From positions 2,282,420 through 2,346,419 of the forward strand of contig NW_018150325.1 in NCBI RefSeq assembly GCF_002042975.1: a stretch of DNA of 64,000 nt. The letters are read 5' to 3'. The stretch comes from Orbicella faveolata. Lineage: Eukaryota > Cnidaria > Anthozoa > Scleractinia > Merulinidae. The position numbers and the translations under genes were made by a program. The notes beneath the pieces were generated by a model. The model was not told the DNA's origin. It was given only the letters and a program-made list of their open reading frames with translations, and made no database searches. Positions 36,774-50,193 of the stretch are shown one piece after another (position 1 is the first letter of the stretch; the number at the start of each line of letters is the position of its first letter).

Positions 36774-38066
36774 ATAATAATAATAATACTCGTGTGTGAT
36801 GCATACGGGAGAGAAAGAAAATTGCATGCATATGTTTATTGTTATGCCTGTAAAAGGCAAATGCCAAAGGGTATTTTACATAGATGCATCCATTACCACA
36901 AGTTTCAGTTTACACAGTTCGAAACAAGATAATTGCCTTATAATTGGTCCACCTACACTTTATCAAGATCTAAAAACTGTTAATAGTTTATTAATAAATA
37001 ATTTCTCTAACTACAGCTACAAGCTAAGACTGTGAATATAGCCAAACAAGGCTGATTTTGTATTCAAGCAGTGTTCCCTTGCATTGAATTAAATACAATG
37101 CAAAGATATGGAATTTCTGATATTGTATACTCATGACATATTCTGAAATATTCTGTTGATCTTAGCTTCTGCCGCCGAGGTAACAGGAAATTTACACATA
37201 AGCTTAAAGCTTAATCAATAAAAAAACATCTTTGCTTTGGAAAATGGGTAGCGACACGCAACCAGAAATCACTGAACTGGAATGACACTAACCCAAAAAA
37301 AGAAACGAGTTTAAGCATAATTAAAACTCAATGAAAAATTAAGCTTATTTATAAAATTTATTATTAGCTTAAATCGAGGAAAGACCTGAAGAGGAAGGAA
37401 GAAGGAACACAGTCTGAGTCCATACTGGGATTCATCGTCCCATTTAAATAAAATATCAAGTTTTCAATGTTAAGTTTATAGTCTGTTTACAACTTAAGAT
37501 CAGCTGGGAAATGCTCAAAACTCACGGAATATCCTCGATTTTCTTCATCCGTGATCTGCCCGAAGTGTCCATGTTTTGACGTTGCGGTCCAATATGGCCG
37601 GAAGCCTGGAGCGGGTTTTCTCCATATATGGTGATTTCGTAACTACGGTGATTTTCAACAACAACTACCTTGGGCGCCATTATTGTCAATTTAGGTCGAG
37701 TGTGATCTTTTCATGTCTGGCGCGAGAGAGAATCTAGAATGTAGAATTGCTGCAAGGGAAAAGTGATGGTTTTCTGATTTAGCTGGTGAGATTATTGATT
37801 AATGTTGTGTAAGTTGAAAAATGACCAGATTATGCGGTCAATTTTGGTCAGGGCAGACACTAACATTGTACATGCATGTTGTTGTCAGATAAGACAATTT
37901 ACATTACATTTTATAACAGCTTGATTATAAACATTTTCCCTTTCAACTTTGGCCATGTTGCAGGTAGGCAATGGCACTTCCGAAAGAGACTACGCAACTT
38001 TTTTTCTTTCAAGAATAGGTCTCCGAGTTGTTCTCTCTTTGCCTTGATTGATTTTGCATGTACAAT
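32797..38066. repeat. Single n followed by a 5269-bp exact duplicate of 27528-32796 (assembly artefact)
   Basis: Positions 32798-38066 repeat 27528-32796 with a constant offset of 5270. All ORFs in the two blocks are identical. The first copy ends exactly at n (32797) and the second begins right after it. The second copy runs on into the unique DNA leading to CFAP65. This is best read as one locus present in two overlapping contigs. Confidence 0.92.
32943..37680 (-). CDS. DAPP1: DAPP1-like adaptor, copy 2 (duplicate of copy 1)
   Basis: Every exon of copy 1 recurs at +5270: 37526-37680, 36035-36157, 35565-35698, 35194-35357, 34936-34983, 34670-34732, 34046-34131, 33373-33460, 33233-33260 and tentative 32943-32962. 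No difference from copy 1 was noticed. This copy keeps its upstream DNA continuous with the CFAP65 side, so it shows the true 5' neighbourhood. I infer a single gene, not a recent paralogue. Confidence 0.85.
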
Positions 38067-38763
38067 TATTAAGCCTAAGCTTAATTACAAACTTGAATGA
38101 CATGCTTTCATTTCCAAGGCGTGGATAGGAAACTTTTGACTTCTCAAGTTCTGATTTGATGGCAGGATCGATGATGTAAAAATGTATCAAAAGCATCAAT
38201 TAACTAATAACACAAGTACATTGTTAATAATTCACATGCTTGCATTAAGCTTAAGTTACATGTAACACAACATTAGGCCTATTCCAAACATCGTGCAACT
38301 GGCTTGTTAAACTAAATTCAAGAATTTAAGCACAGCAGTAGCACAACATTTGAAACCACTCATTTCGATGGGCTGAATTAAGTTCTGCACGACTACTTAG
38401 CACAGCAGGCCTTGCTGTGCCACACAGCAGTAGTGCAACTTGGTTTAAAAGGATGTTTTCTTGCCGTGCCGAACTTAATTCATAGCCTGCTGCATCAGCT
38501 GTGGTTACTTTCTAGCATTTAAAATTATCCTCAGCAAAGAAAATTTCTTCTGATCTTTGGCACAACTGAATTAAATTTAACGTTTGAAACCACCACTCTT
38601 CTTTTGTCATGCCACTGCCGGGCCAAATTCATTTGAGTTTGCCATGGCAGTAGCATAACGTTTCGAATAGGTCTTAACCTTAGCCTTTAAAAACAAAGTC
38701 AATTGGCCAGAGGTAACCACGGTCTAATTTCTCTCTGCAGCTTATAATATTTAGTTAAATACG
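37681..38763. promoter_or_regulatory. Divergent promoter region between DAPP1 and CFAP65
   Basis: 1083 bp lie between the two divergent start codons. It contains a TIR element at 38275-38675. A strong acceptor (taatttctctctgcag, ending 38740) sits just before the CFAP65 start. This implies that CFAP65 has an upstream non-coding exon in this interval. Confidence 0.55.
38275..38675. mobile_element. MITE-like element with nested inverted repeats, upstream of CFAP65
   Basis: The left end ggcctattccaaacatcgtg resembles the reverse complement of the right end (gacctattcgaaacgttatg), about 20 of 28 positions over the full TIR. An inner fold-back (tgaattaagttctgcacg near 38374 and its near reverse complement near 38482) is nested inside. 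'Cagcagtagcacaac' words recur. No ORF. Confidence 0.5.
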
Positions 38764-41700
38764 ATGCCAGTTCAGACAGAGCGTTGTGTCAATCATTTTG
38801 GAATAGAGGTGGCAGACAGTGTCACTTGGCAGGGATGGGAGCCTGGAGGAGAATATACACAACAAATTGTACTTAAGAATGTGCAGATTAAAACTCAAAA
38901 GCTTCAGTACAAGTAAGTGCCTTGCTACATAATAACTGAATGGCTGTAAACATAACATATTCACATGCAAACCCTAAAGGTTCAGAACCCCACTCAAGAT
39001 TGTACTTAACACTCAGCCGTCAATCATAATGAGCATAGGTAATCATATGAATGCAAGTGTAATTAATAAGGATTTACACTACAAGTGGTATTTGAAAATT
39101 CTCTCAAAATTGCTTGTACCTTAATGTGAGTGCAATGTCAAAGAATTTTCAAATATCATGAGTAGTATGAGCTTTCATATGACTACTCAAGACAGTTATT
39201 ACTGTTGTTTTGCAAACATGTGCACATCAATAAAAAATTAACAAAACATTGGCCTGCTCTCAGCCAATCACAGTGAAATAATTTTCTTTCTTATTTATTT
39301 TTCAGGTCTCCATCAAGTAGATTTTTTACTACACTCTATCCTAAGCCTATTGTTTTAAGCTCTGGAACCAGTTTCACCCTACCTGTCACATTTAGACCTC
39401 TTGAAAAGGTGTGTTCATTATCAAAGATGAATAATTGTATTAATAATAATTCTTTGATATTCTCCTTTTAAAATGTCAAACAGGTATAAACTAATTGTTT
39501 TTCTTGATACTATTTTTGCAGGGACAATATGAAGACCGAATAGAGTTTGAAACAAATGTAAGTTTTCAGGAACCTGATTTTGTTTCAGTTTCAAGATGTG
39601 CAAACTGTATAGTGGATACAACCCAACAATATCGAGATATCATTCAGCTCAGAGTCACATCCTCTATGTATAAAGCTGTGCCACTTCTTAGAACATAAAT
39701 AAGACTTTGAAAGTAATCATAGTCTATTTTCGTCTACAATGTCTTGCTACACAATCATCAACTATACAGTCATGTGCAGCATCGCTTACCACAAAAATCC
39801 TATAAAAATAAGGTACAACCTAGAAAATTTTTCAGCATGCCACATCATAGCCAATCCCAGATGGTGGTTTCAATCTACAAATTAGCCAAGACAAAATGAC
39901 GGCAAATGGGTAAATACTTGAAGGTGGTACAGTAGTACTCAACTGATGATTCTCCAGATTCTCAGCTCAAAAAATAAGCCTGGGTTTGAAAGGGTTTGGA
40001 GAGTTTTAACTGTACCATTCTGTGATTTCTATAGGAGGGTATTTTTTCAGTTCCTATGAGAGCTGTGTTGCCCAAAGCAGACATCGCAGTACCTGATTCC
40101 TTAAAGTTTGGCATGTGTGCTGTAAAGGACTGTGTTCAAGTTAATTTTCACATCACAAACACCAGGTAAGTACATGTAGCAAATAGAAAGAAAATGAACC
40201 CTCATTTTTTGAACCTTCTGATAACTCAAACCAAAAGTTGTTTCCCTCTCCTCAGTCAAATATTGTAAAATACCTCTGATTTCTCGAACTATCTGATTTT
40301 TTGAACCAATTTTTGTTTCCCTTGGAGGTTAAAAAAAAATTGGGATTCCACTGTCCCTTTTAGTGTATTTTGTAACTTGTTTTTATTTGATCTGACACAA
40401 ATATAGTCTGTGGAATAGTGTCATAGTTTAAGAGTTTGTTTATATTTAACTACTGCTGATGTGCAGTGAACAATACAAACTGTAACTATTGTACTCTTGT
40501 TTTTCAGTGAACTAGTCACAAATTTCCAGTGGCAAGTGTTGGAGCCATTCTCTATTGTACCAGAAAGTGGCACTTTAGCTCCAAGAACATCATGCAGTAT
40601 TAAAGCAACATTTTGCCCCAAGGTATGTAACATACACTTTGTGCAAGTTGTTATAACCTTTACAATGCACAAGCCAAAAATTGTATAAGGATCAATATGT
40701 ATTGGTACTGTTGCTTTTTTCCGGTGCACCTGTCGCTACAGTTAACCTAAATAGCATTAATTGCCTAATTAGCACTTAGGTTAGCCTAAATATCACTGAC
40801 AAGACAGTCATTTGCTGTCAATAATAATACAGGTATAGGTGTCTTAAAGGGTGACTCTAACAATTACCGTTAGTTTTGTTACCCCTACAGACACCTGTAT
40901 CTCACCCTAGATATCACCAACTCAACACCCATATCCCACATTGACTCTTATCCATAGTGCCATTTCATCATTTCACAATTTTGTGATTACTTATGTTGAA
41001 CATGTCATGTCTTTACAGGCAGCGTTAGTGTATGAAGCCACTGCTGTGTGCACGTACAGTGCTGGGCAGAAGACTCCCTTTACAAAGCATGTCAGAATTG
41101 AAGGAATAGGTAAATGACTGTCACATTTCTTTCACATCTTGCCTCAAGGCTAGTTGTTTTGCTATTCTGTTAATTTTGTAACAAACTCTGCTTCCTCTGT
41201 TAGGCAAATTTCCTCACCTGGTGGCAAGTGTATTGCAGAAATCTTCATTGATAGAGCCATCCAGCAAAGAAGAAGTGGTTTTGAACTTTGGTGAAGTGCC
41301 AGTTCAAAGCACTGCTAACAGATGGATTGAGCTTCATAATTTTTCTCCAGTTAGTACTGATGTTGTTAGTTGATAATCTACTTTATACAGTGAATCCTGA
41401 TTTTTTACCCCTTGATTCTTGGACCTATTGATTATTTGAAACAATCCTTCACTTCCCTGGTAGAAAAAGGTAGGAGAAATTTATCCTCAATTTTTCAAAC
41501 TTCCGGAATTTTCAAACCAATTTCTGTTTAGAAAACCAAGATTCCACGGTGACTTGTTATTGAGAACAGTCCATGGTCGTTTCTTGTGAGTAGCATGGAC
41601 AAGTTTAAAATCAGATTCCGAGTCTGGGCCCAAGCCAGTCATCATGTTTTTCCTGAGTGTTGTAATTAGATGTGTTCCAGAAAGTTGTTTGGGCATCATA

Positions 41701-44484
41701 AGTAAATACTTGGAAGTAACCTATCTGCAATGAGCTATTTAAAATTAGAAGCAGATGGAGTAGCAATACTCCTAACCTCTAGTTATTATATGCTACAAAA
41801 ACTAGCCGCTAAGATATGCTATTTGATGATGATTAACAGGTAAATGCACCCTTCCAAGTGCTACAGCCATCATCTGCGTCCAATATTGACACAGTATTCT
41901 CAAGTTCACATTACCATGGAGTTGTTCCAGCAGAAAGTACGATAAAACTGAAGGTGATTTGTTCAGTTATAAATATGCAGAATATTTAGCAACTGATTTG
42001 CAAAAGCAGATTAATGAGGAAACTGTTGACTCAGGGTCATAATAATTTGTAATCCAGGTATTAAGAGGTCTGTTTAGTGTTCATGAGCTCAAAGAGAGCC
42101 AAAGAGCTGTCCATCATTGTTGCATAATGTACATCATTAGCAAATTACTACATAGGTGGCCACTGGTAACATGTAATTCATTCTTTCACTGCAGGTCTCG
42201 TTTACTCCTCAAAATCCTGGCCAGTATTCAGTGGATTATCTGGAAGTTATAGCTCTTGGAGCTACTAACTGTTCTGTTGTCAAATGCACTGGAATTGGAA
42301 AAGGTAGACAGATACTGTAGCTGTTCACTGCTCACAAGCTGACAAAGATTATAGTTCATAAAATTTCATGTTGTCACTTACTATTTGTTAAAAAATGTCA
42401 CAGTGCACGTGGTAATTGCTCCTGAAATCATGAAATTACTTCATTATAGAAGGGATTACATTAAAAAAAAAGTTGCAATAAGGTTTTTGCAAATCTGGCT
42501 GCCAGGGTTGCAAACTGAAACATAATTTAATATTTTAGAGTTGACAACTAAATTGAGAGTCATGTGCAGGAAAAATGTTTTTCTAGCTTGATGAGTTGCT
42601 TTAATTTATAGTTTCCTTAAAGTAATTGTCAGTTCACATGGAAATTGATTGACACTGCACAATGTTAACAGTTGTTGCAGAAATTCTTGCGTGCTAGTTG
42701 CCTAATTTTCATTGACAATAAGCAGACAGTCACATGAATTTATAATTGAAGGAGTGTGAGGAAAAAGCCCTAAGTGAGTCCTAAAATTATATTGAATTCT
42801 CCTTTTTCATAATAAGAAGTGAAAAGCAATTTGCAAGGAAAATCTTGCAGTCTATCTGATGTCACTTTGCGCCTTTTTCTATGCACCCCTTCAATTTATG
42901 CAACTTTATGAAAACAAATTGCCATCTGTTTTTCATGCGTTTGTCCAATGCGTAGTCTGCGTTTCCACTCGGCTATCACAAGGCTGCTGCCTAATGGGCG
43001 CCTGGTCACCTGAAGCACCTAAGTTATGAGGGCGGGTGACTAAAGTTTTGTTCAAGGAGCCCGAGTGGGCACCTAAACATGGAGTTTTCATTTCCATCTG
43101 ATTTGTCCGATGACTTCAATCTTATATTTACGACTTTCAAGTCTAAATATTCAAGTAACCAGCCAGCAAAAAGAAAACATCCTTGCAATTGTTTTTGCAT
43201 ACTAAGGTTTTATATTTCAAACTATCAAACAAATTGTCATGACTCCATCCAATATACAAGAATATATTTTCTCCAAAGAAGCAGCCAATATAATGTGGCA
43301 ATGCTGCCTCTAAATCACCTTTAGTTTATACTTATGTCCCAATCCAGGGGAAGGAAAGCACATTTCACCGAGACCAAATTGAACTCCCCCCAAATGCCTT
43401 CTTCATTTTTATTTGTTTTCATTTGCAGCTTGCTTTACATAATTTGTACAGTGTATTTTGTTTTGTTAGAATAGAGTTGCAAAACTCAAATACAAATGCA
43501 GCAATATAAATTTTTGTAAAAAAGTTGCAGCACTTGCATGGATGCACCAATTATTGAATTTGTTTGAACATAAATGGTATTCTTTCTCAGTCATGACCTG
43601 ATCACTTTATTTCAAAAATTTGATTGGTATTAGACCATATTAGTGTCATGGAAAATTTCTGACCCCAGACCCCTCCCCTAAATTTCTACAATTTACTCCA
43701 ACGCCCCCATCTTCCCCAACCTCCCCAACCCCCCGGATTGACCACGGCAAATTTTATCCTGGGCTCCTATTTTTGAAACTAGGAGCCCAAAGGGCTCCTT
43801 AATAATTTCCTTAGGTAACAGCCTTATATCACCTCATGGATCCACAGCTACTTTGACAATGTTATGATGAAACTCATGATCAATAACAGGACAGATGCAT
43901 GAAAAACTGATGTCAATTTGTTAAATACACATGACTGTACAGTAAAATGTTTATTTCTATCCTGTATTCTTTAGGACCTGAAGTTGCACTGGACTGTGAC
44001 TTCCTTGATATGGGAGTTGTAGAGTCTGGTAAATTTGCGGCGAAAAGTTTCAAGATTACAAACAATGCTGAAGTTCCTGCTGCTTTCCAGGTAGGCATAA
44101 GAGTGAACATTTCTCAGGTCTCATTTAAATATATCTAGGTGCACCTATGATTGATTCAACTACTCTGACTGCATATATAATTTTTTTATATAGTAATGTT
44201 TAGTCAGCTTTGTAGCCAAGAAGTAGACAGTTTTACTTGAATATACATGTATACTTAGGAGATATAATTTATGTATTTAGTATCACCTAACTGGTGGACT
44301 AATGCAAATCCTGCATTTTAATTGGCTACGCTACACAGGACTATTAGTAATAGTCCTTGAATAGCGAAATTGGCGCAATCGAGGGTGACGCTTTCTTTCG
44401 TTTTATTCCCAAATAAATATTTCGTCAACTTGCATTTGCTAACTTTATTATTGCCTTTTCTGTCTGACTAGTTGGGTGATACTT

Positions 44485-44516
<32 letters not shown>

Positions 44517-47500
44517 AGGTCAATAGCCCATTCGGCTTTGCCTCATGGGCTATTGACTCATAGCCCTTGCGGGCTACGGGTCTAACTGTTAAATAGTGGG
44601 CCTTAGTAGAGGTCAAAAAGAAACAAAATGTGATCAGTGAATTGTAGCAATCAGTTTTTCATGGACTTGATTGTGTTTAAATGTACTTATGCTCTCTTAA
44701 AATTTTTCAGTTCATGATTGACTGTAGTCAGAGTGTCTTCAAGCTGGAAACAACATGTGGTTTGCTGCCTGGCAAAGGTTCTCAAACTGTCATTATACGA
44801 TTCTCTCCAACAAATCCTATTAATTACTACAGGAGACTCACTTGTCTTGTCGAAAATCAGGTCAGTGTCAGACAACTTTTTGATTTTTATTGCAAGTGTT
44901 TCCATTTTCATTGCCATTCAGTTGAAATGTGTTTGGACATTTTGTGTTTTCTTTTCAGAATCCATTGTTTGTTGATATGTTTGGGACTTGTCACACAGAA
45001 CAAGTGAAACCAGGTATGAAAAGTTATTGTTGTTAAGTACTACTTGTGTATAACTGATTAAAAATAGAAATTAGTTACTTAAGACTGACTACAAGAGCTT
45101 ATAAATAACTCAAAAGACAATACTGCTCAAAAAAAATTGCTATTGCTTTAAAGCAAATATTTTCTAGTGGACCAAAAAGTTAAGTTCAAGCCCTGCATAT
45201 AATAGTAAGACATAGTTGGACAGCCCTTTCCAATTTACAATGATGAGTAATTATACTGGATAACATGTTTGTCCAGTTTTTTAAAAAACAGCAATTTTAC
45301 AACAATGATGATAATATAATTTCAGCATTCAGTGTTTTTAATGGTGAATAAAATATTTACCATGGAATATTCATTTATACACCTGTAGCTGTTCTGGAGA
45401 AGAAGCATCTGGATAGATATCATACTCATGTCAGACGTGGATTCTCAAAAATTTCACCAGAGGTAAGTTTTCAACTGCAGATTTTATTACTGTTCAGGTG
45501 CTTAAAAAGAGGAAAATTAATTTCCTTGTTTTTTATATATATTCTAACCAAAATCCTGTATCATGTGTACTAAAGGCATCTACGGTTGAGTGTCGATTGA
45601 TACCCTCAATCAACACTCCAGCGACATCTCGAGCGATACTCAGTCAACACTGGATTGACACATGATTGACCCTAGACAGACACTCAATCAACATTTGATT
45701 AACAGTTGGTGATAGTTGGCGGAGTGTCAACTGACTCATGTGTATCGATCAACACTTGATGGGGTGTCTGCAAAAATTAGTCAAATGTACACCTACTGTC
45801 GACCGAGATGTCAATTGAGTGTTGACTGAGTATCGACGGAGATGGTGATCAAGTGTTGATAGAGATGTTGATCAAGTGTCNNNNNNNNNNNNNNNNNNNN
45901 NNNNNNNNNNNNNNNNNNNNNNNNNNNNNNNNNNNNNNNNNNNNNNNNNNNNNNNNNNNNNNNNNNNNNNNNNNNNNNNNNNNNNNNNNNNNNNNNNNNN
46001 NNNNNNNAAAAAAAAATTGGGATTCCACTGTCCCTTTTAGTGTATTTTGTAACTTGTTTTTATTTGATCTGACACAAATATAGTCTGTGGAATAGTGTCA
46101 TAGTTTAAGAGTTTGTTTATATTTAACTACTGCTGATGTGCAGTGAACAATACAAACTGTAACTATTGTACTCTTGTTTTTCAGTGAACTAGTCACAAAT
46201 TTCCAGTGGCAAGTGTTGGAGCCATTCTCTATTGTACCAGAAAGTGGCACTTTAGCTCCAAGAACATCATGCAGTATTAAAGCAACATTTTGCCCCAAGG
46301 TATGTAACATACACTTTGTGCAAGTTGTTATAACCTTTACAATGCACAAGCCAAAAATTGTATAAGGATCAATATGTATTGGTACTGTTGCTTTTTTCCG
46401 GTGCACCTGTCGCTACAGTTAACCTAAATAGCATTAATTGCCTAATTAGCACTTAGGTTAGCCTAAATATCACTGACAAGACAGTCATTTGCTGTCAATA
46501 ATAATACAGGTATAGGTGTCTTAAAGGGTGACTCTAACAATTACCGTTAGTTTTGTTACCCCTACAGACACCTGTATCTCACCCTAGATATCACCAACTC
46601 AACACCCATATCCCACATTGACTCTTATCCATAGTGCCATTTCATCATTTCACAATTTTGTGATTACTTATGTTGAACATGTCATGTCTTTACAGGCAGC
46701 GTTAGTGTATGAAGCCACTGCTGTGTGCACGTACAGTGCTGGGCAGAAGACTCCCTTTACAAAGCATGTCAGAATTGAAGGAATAGGTAAATGACTGTCA
46801 CATTTCTTTCACATCTTGCCTCAAGGCTAGTTGTTTTGCTATTCTGTTAATTTTGTAACAAACTCTGCTTCCTCTGTTAGGCAAATTTCCTCACCTGGTG
46901 GCAAGTGTATTGCAGAAATCTTCATTGATAGAGCCATCCAGCAAAGAAGAAGTGGTTTTGAACTTTGGTGAAGTGCCAGTTCAAAGCACTGCTAACAGAT
47001 GGATTGAGCTTCATAATTTTTCTCCAGTTAGTACTGATGTTGTTAGTTGATAATCTACTTTATACAGTGAATCCTGATTTTTTACCCCTTGATTCTTGGA
47101 CCTATTGATTATTTGAAACAATCCTTCACTTCCCTGGTAGAAAAAGGTAGGAGAAATTTATCCTCAATTTTTCAAACTTCCGGAATTTTCAAACCAATTT
47201 CTGTTTAGAAAACCAAGATTCCACGGTGACTTGTTATTGAGAACAGTCCATGGTCGTTTCTTGTGAGTAGCATGGACAAGTTTAAAATCAGATTCCGAGT
47301 CTGGGCCCAAGCCAGTCATCATGTTTTTCCTGAGTGTTGTAATTAGATGTGTTCCAGAAAGTTGTTTGGGCATCATAAGTAAATACTTGGAAGTAACCTA
47401 TCTGCAATGAGCTATTTAAAATTAGAAGCAGATGGAGTAGCAATACTCCTAACCTCTAGTTATTATATGCTACAAAAACTAGCCGCTAAGATATGCTATT

Positions 47501-50161
47501 TGATGATGATTAACAGGTAAATGCACCCTTCCAAGTGCTACAGCCATCATCTGCGTCCAATATTGACACAGTATTCTCAAGTTCACATTACCATGGAGTT
47601 GTTCCAGCAGAAAGTACGATAAAACTGAAGGTGATTTGTTCAGTTATAAATATGCAGAATATTTAGCAACTGATTTGCAAAAGCAGATTAATGAGGAAAC
47701 TGTTGACTCAGGGTCATAATAATTTGTAATCCAGGTATTAAGAGGTCTGTTTAGTGTTCATGAGCTCAAAGAGAGCCAAAGAGCTGTCCATCATTGTTGC
47801 ATAATGTACATCATTAGCAAATTACTACATAGGTGGCCACTGGTAACATGTAATTCATTCTTTCACTGCAGGTCTCGTTTACTCCTCAAAATCCTGGCCA
47901 GTATTCAGTGGATTATCTGGAAGTTATAGCTCTTGGAGCTACTAACTGTTCTGTTGTCAAATGCACTGGAATTGGAAAAGGTAGACAGATACTGTAGCTG
48001 TTCACTGCTCACAAGCTGACAAAGATTATAGTTCATAAAATTTCATGTTGTCACTTACTATTTGTTAAAAAATGTCACAGTGCACGTGGTAATTGCTCCT
48101 GAAATCATGAAATTACTTCATTATAGAAGGGATTACATTAAAAAAAAAGTTGCAATAAGGTTTTTGCAAATCTGGCTGCCAGGGTTGCAAACTGAAACAT
48201 AATTTAATATTTTAGAGTTGACAACTAAATTGAGAGTCATGTGCAGGAAAAATGTTTTTCTAGCTTGATGAGTTGCTTTAATTTATAGTTTCCTTAAAGT
48301 AATTGTCAGTTCACATGGAAATTGATTGACACTGCACAATGTTAACAGTTGTTGCAGAAATTCTTGCGTGCTAGTTGCCTAATTTTCATTGACAATAAGC
48401 AGACAGTCACATGAATTTATAATTGAAGGAGTGTGAGGAAAAAGCCCTAAGTGAGTCCTAAAATTATATTGAATTCTCCTTTTTCATAATAAGAAGTGAA
48501 AAGCAATTTGCAAGGAAAATCTTGCAGTCTATCTGATGTCACTTTGCGCCTTTTTCTATGCACCCCTTCAATTTATGCAACTTTATGAAAACAAATTGCC
48601 ATCTGTTTTTCATGCGTTTGTCCAATGCGTAGTCTGCGTTTCCACTCGGCTATCACAAGGCTGCTGCCTAATGGGCGCCTGGTCACCTGAAGCACCTAAG
48701 TTATGAGGGCGGGTGACTAAAGTTTTGTTCAAGGAGCCCGAGTGGGCACCTAAACATGGAGTTTTCATTTCCATCTGATTTGTCCGATGACTTCAATCTT
48801 ATATTTACGACTTTCAAGTCTAAATATTCAAGTAACCAGCCAGCAAAAAGAAAACATCCTTGCAATTGTTTTTGCATACTAAGGTTTTATATTTCAAACT
48901 ATCAAACAAATTGTCATGACTCCATCCAATATACAAGAATATATTTTCTCCAAAGAAGCAGCCAATATAATGTGGCAATGCTGCCTCTAAATCACCTTTA
49001 GTTTATACTTATGTCCCAATCCAGGGGAAGGAAAGCACATTTCACCGAGACCAAATTGAACTCCCCCCAAATGCCTTCTTCATTTTTATTTGTTTTCATT
49101 TGCAGCTTGCTTTACATAATTTGTACAGTGTATTTTGTTTTGTTAGAATAGAGTTGCAAAACTCAAATACAAATGCAGCAATATAAATTTTTGTAAAAAA
49201 GTTGCAGCACTTGCATGGATGCACCAATTATTGAATTTGTTTGAACATAAATGGTATTCTTTCTCAGTCATGACCTGATCACTTTATTTCAAAAATTTGA
49301 TTGGTATTAGACCATATTAGTGTCATGGAAAATTTCTGACCCCAGACCCCTCCCCTAAATTTCTACAATTTACTCCAACGCCCCCATCTTCCCCAACCTC
49401 CCCAACCCCCCGGATTGACCACGGCAAATTTTATCCTGGGCTCCTATTTTTGAAACTAGGAGCCCAAAGGGCTCCTTAATAATTTCCTTAGGTAACAGCC
49501 TTATATCACCTCATGGATCCACAGCTACTTTGACAATGTTATGATGAAACTCATGATCAATAACAGGACAGATGCATGAAAAACTGATGTCAATTTGTTA
49601 AATACACATGACTGTACAGTAAAATGTTTATTTCTATCCTGTATTCTTTAGGACCTGAAGTTGCACTGGACTGTGACTTCCTTGATATGGGAGTTGTAGA
49701 GTCTGGTAAATTTGCGGCGAAAAGTTTCAAGATTACAAACAATGCTGAAGTTCCTGCTGCTTTCCAGGTAGGCATAAGAGTGAACATTTCTCAGGTCTCA
49801 TTTAAATATATCTAGGTGCACCTATGATTGATTCAACTACTCTGACTGCATATATAATTTTTTTATATAGTAATGTTTAGTCAGCTTTGTAGCCAAGAAG
49901 TAGACAGTTTTACTTGAATATACATGTATACTTAGGAGATATAATTTATGTATTTAGTATCACCTAACTGGTGGACTAATGCAAATCCTGCATTTTAATT
50001 GGCTACGCTACACAGGACTATTAGTAATAGTCCTTGAATAGCGAAATTGGCGCAATCGAGGGTGACGCTTTCTTTCGTTTTATTCCCAAATAAATATTTC
50101 GTCAACTTGCATTTGCTAACTTTATTATTGCCTTTTCTGTCTGACTAGTTGGGTGATACTT

Positions 50162-50193
<32 letters not shown>

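Noticed and set aside
27673-37680. True tandem gene duplication of DAPP1
   Set aside because: The copies show no difference and meet exactly at an n; three other joins in the window behave the same way.
40421-40729. 102-codon minus-strand ORF, present twice
   Set aside because: Antisense to CFAP65 exon 5 and its intron; doubled only because the block is doubled.
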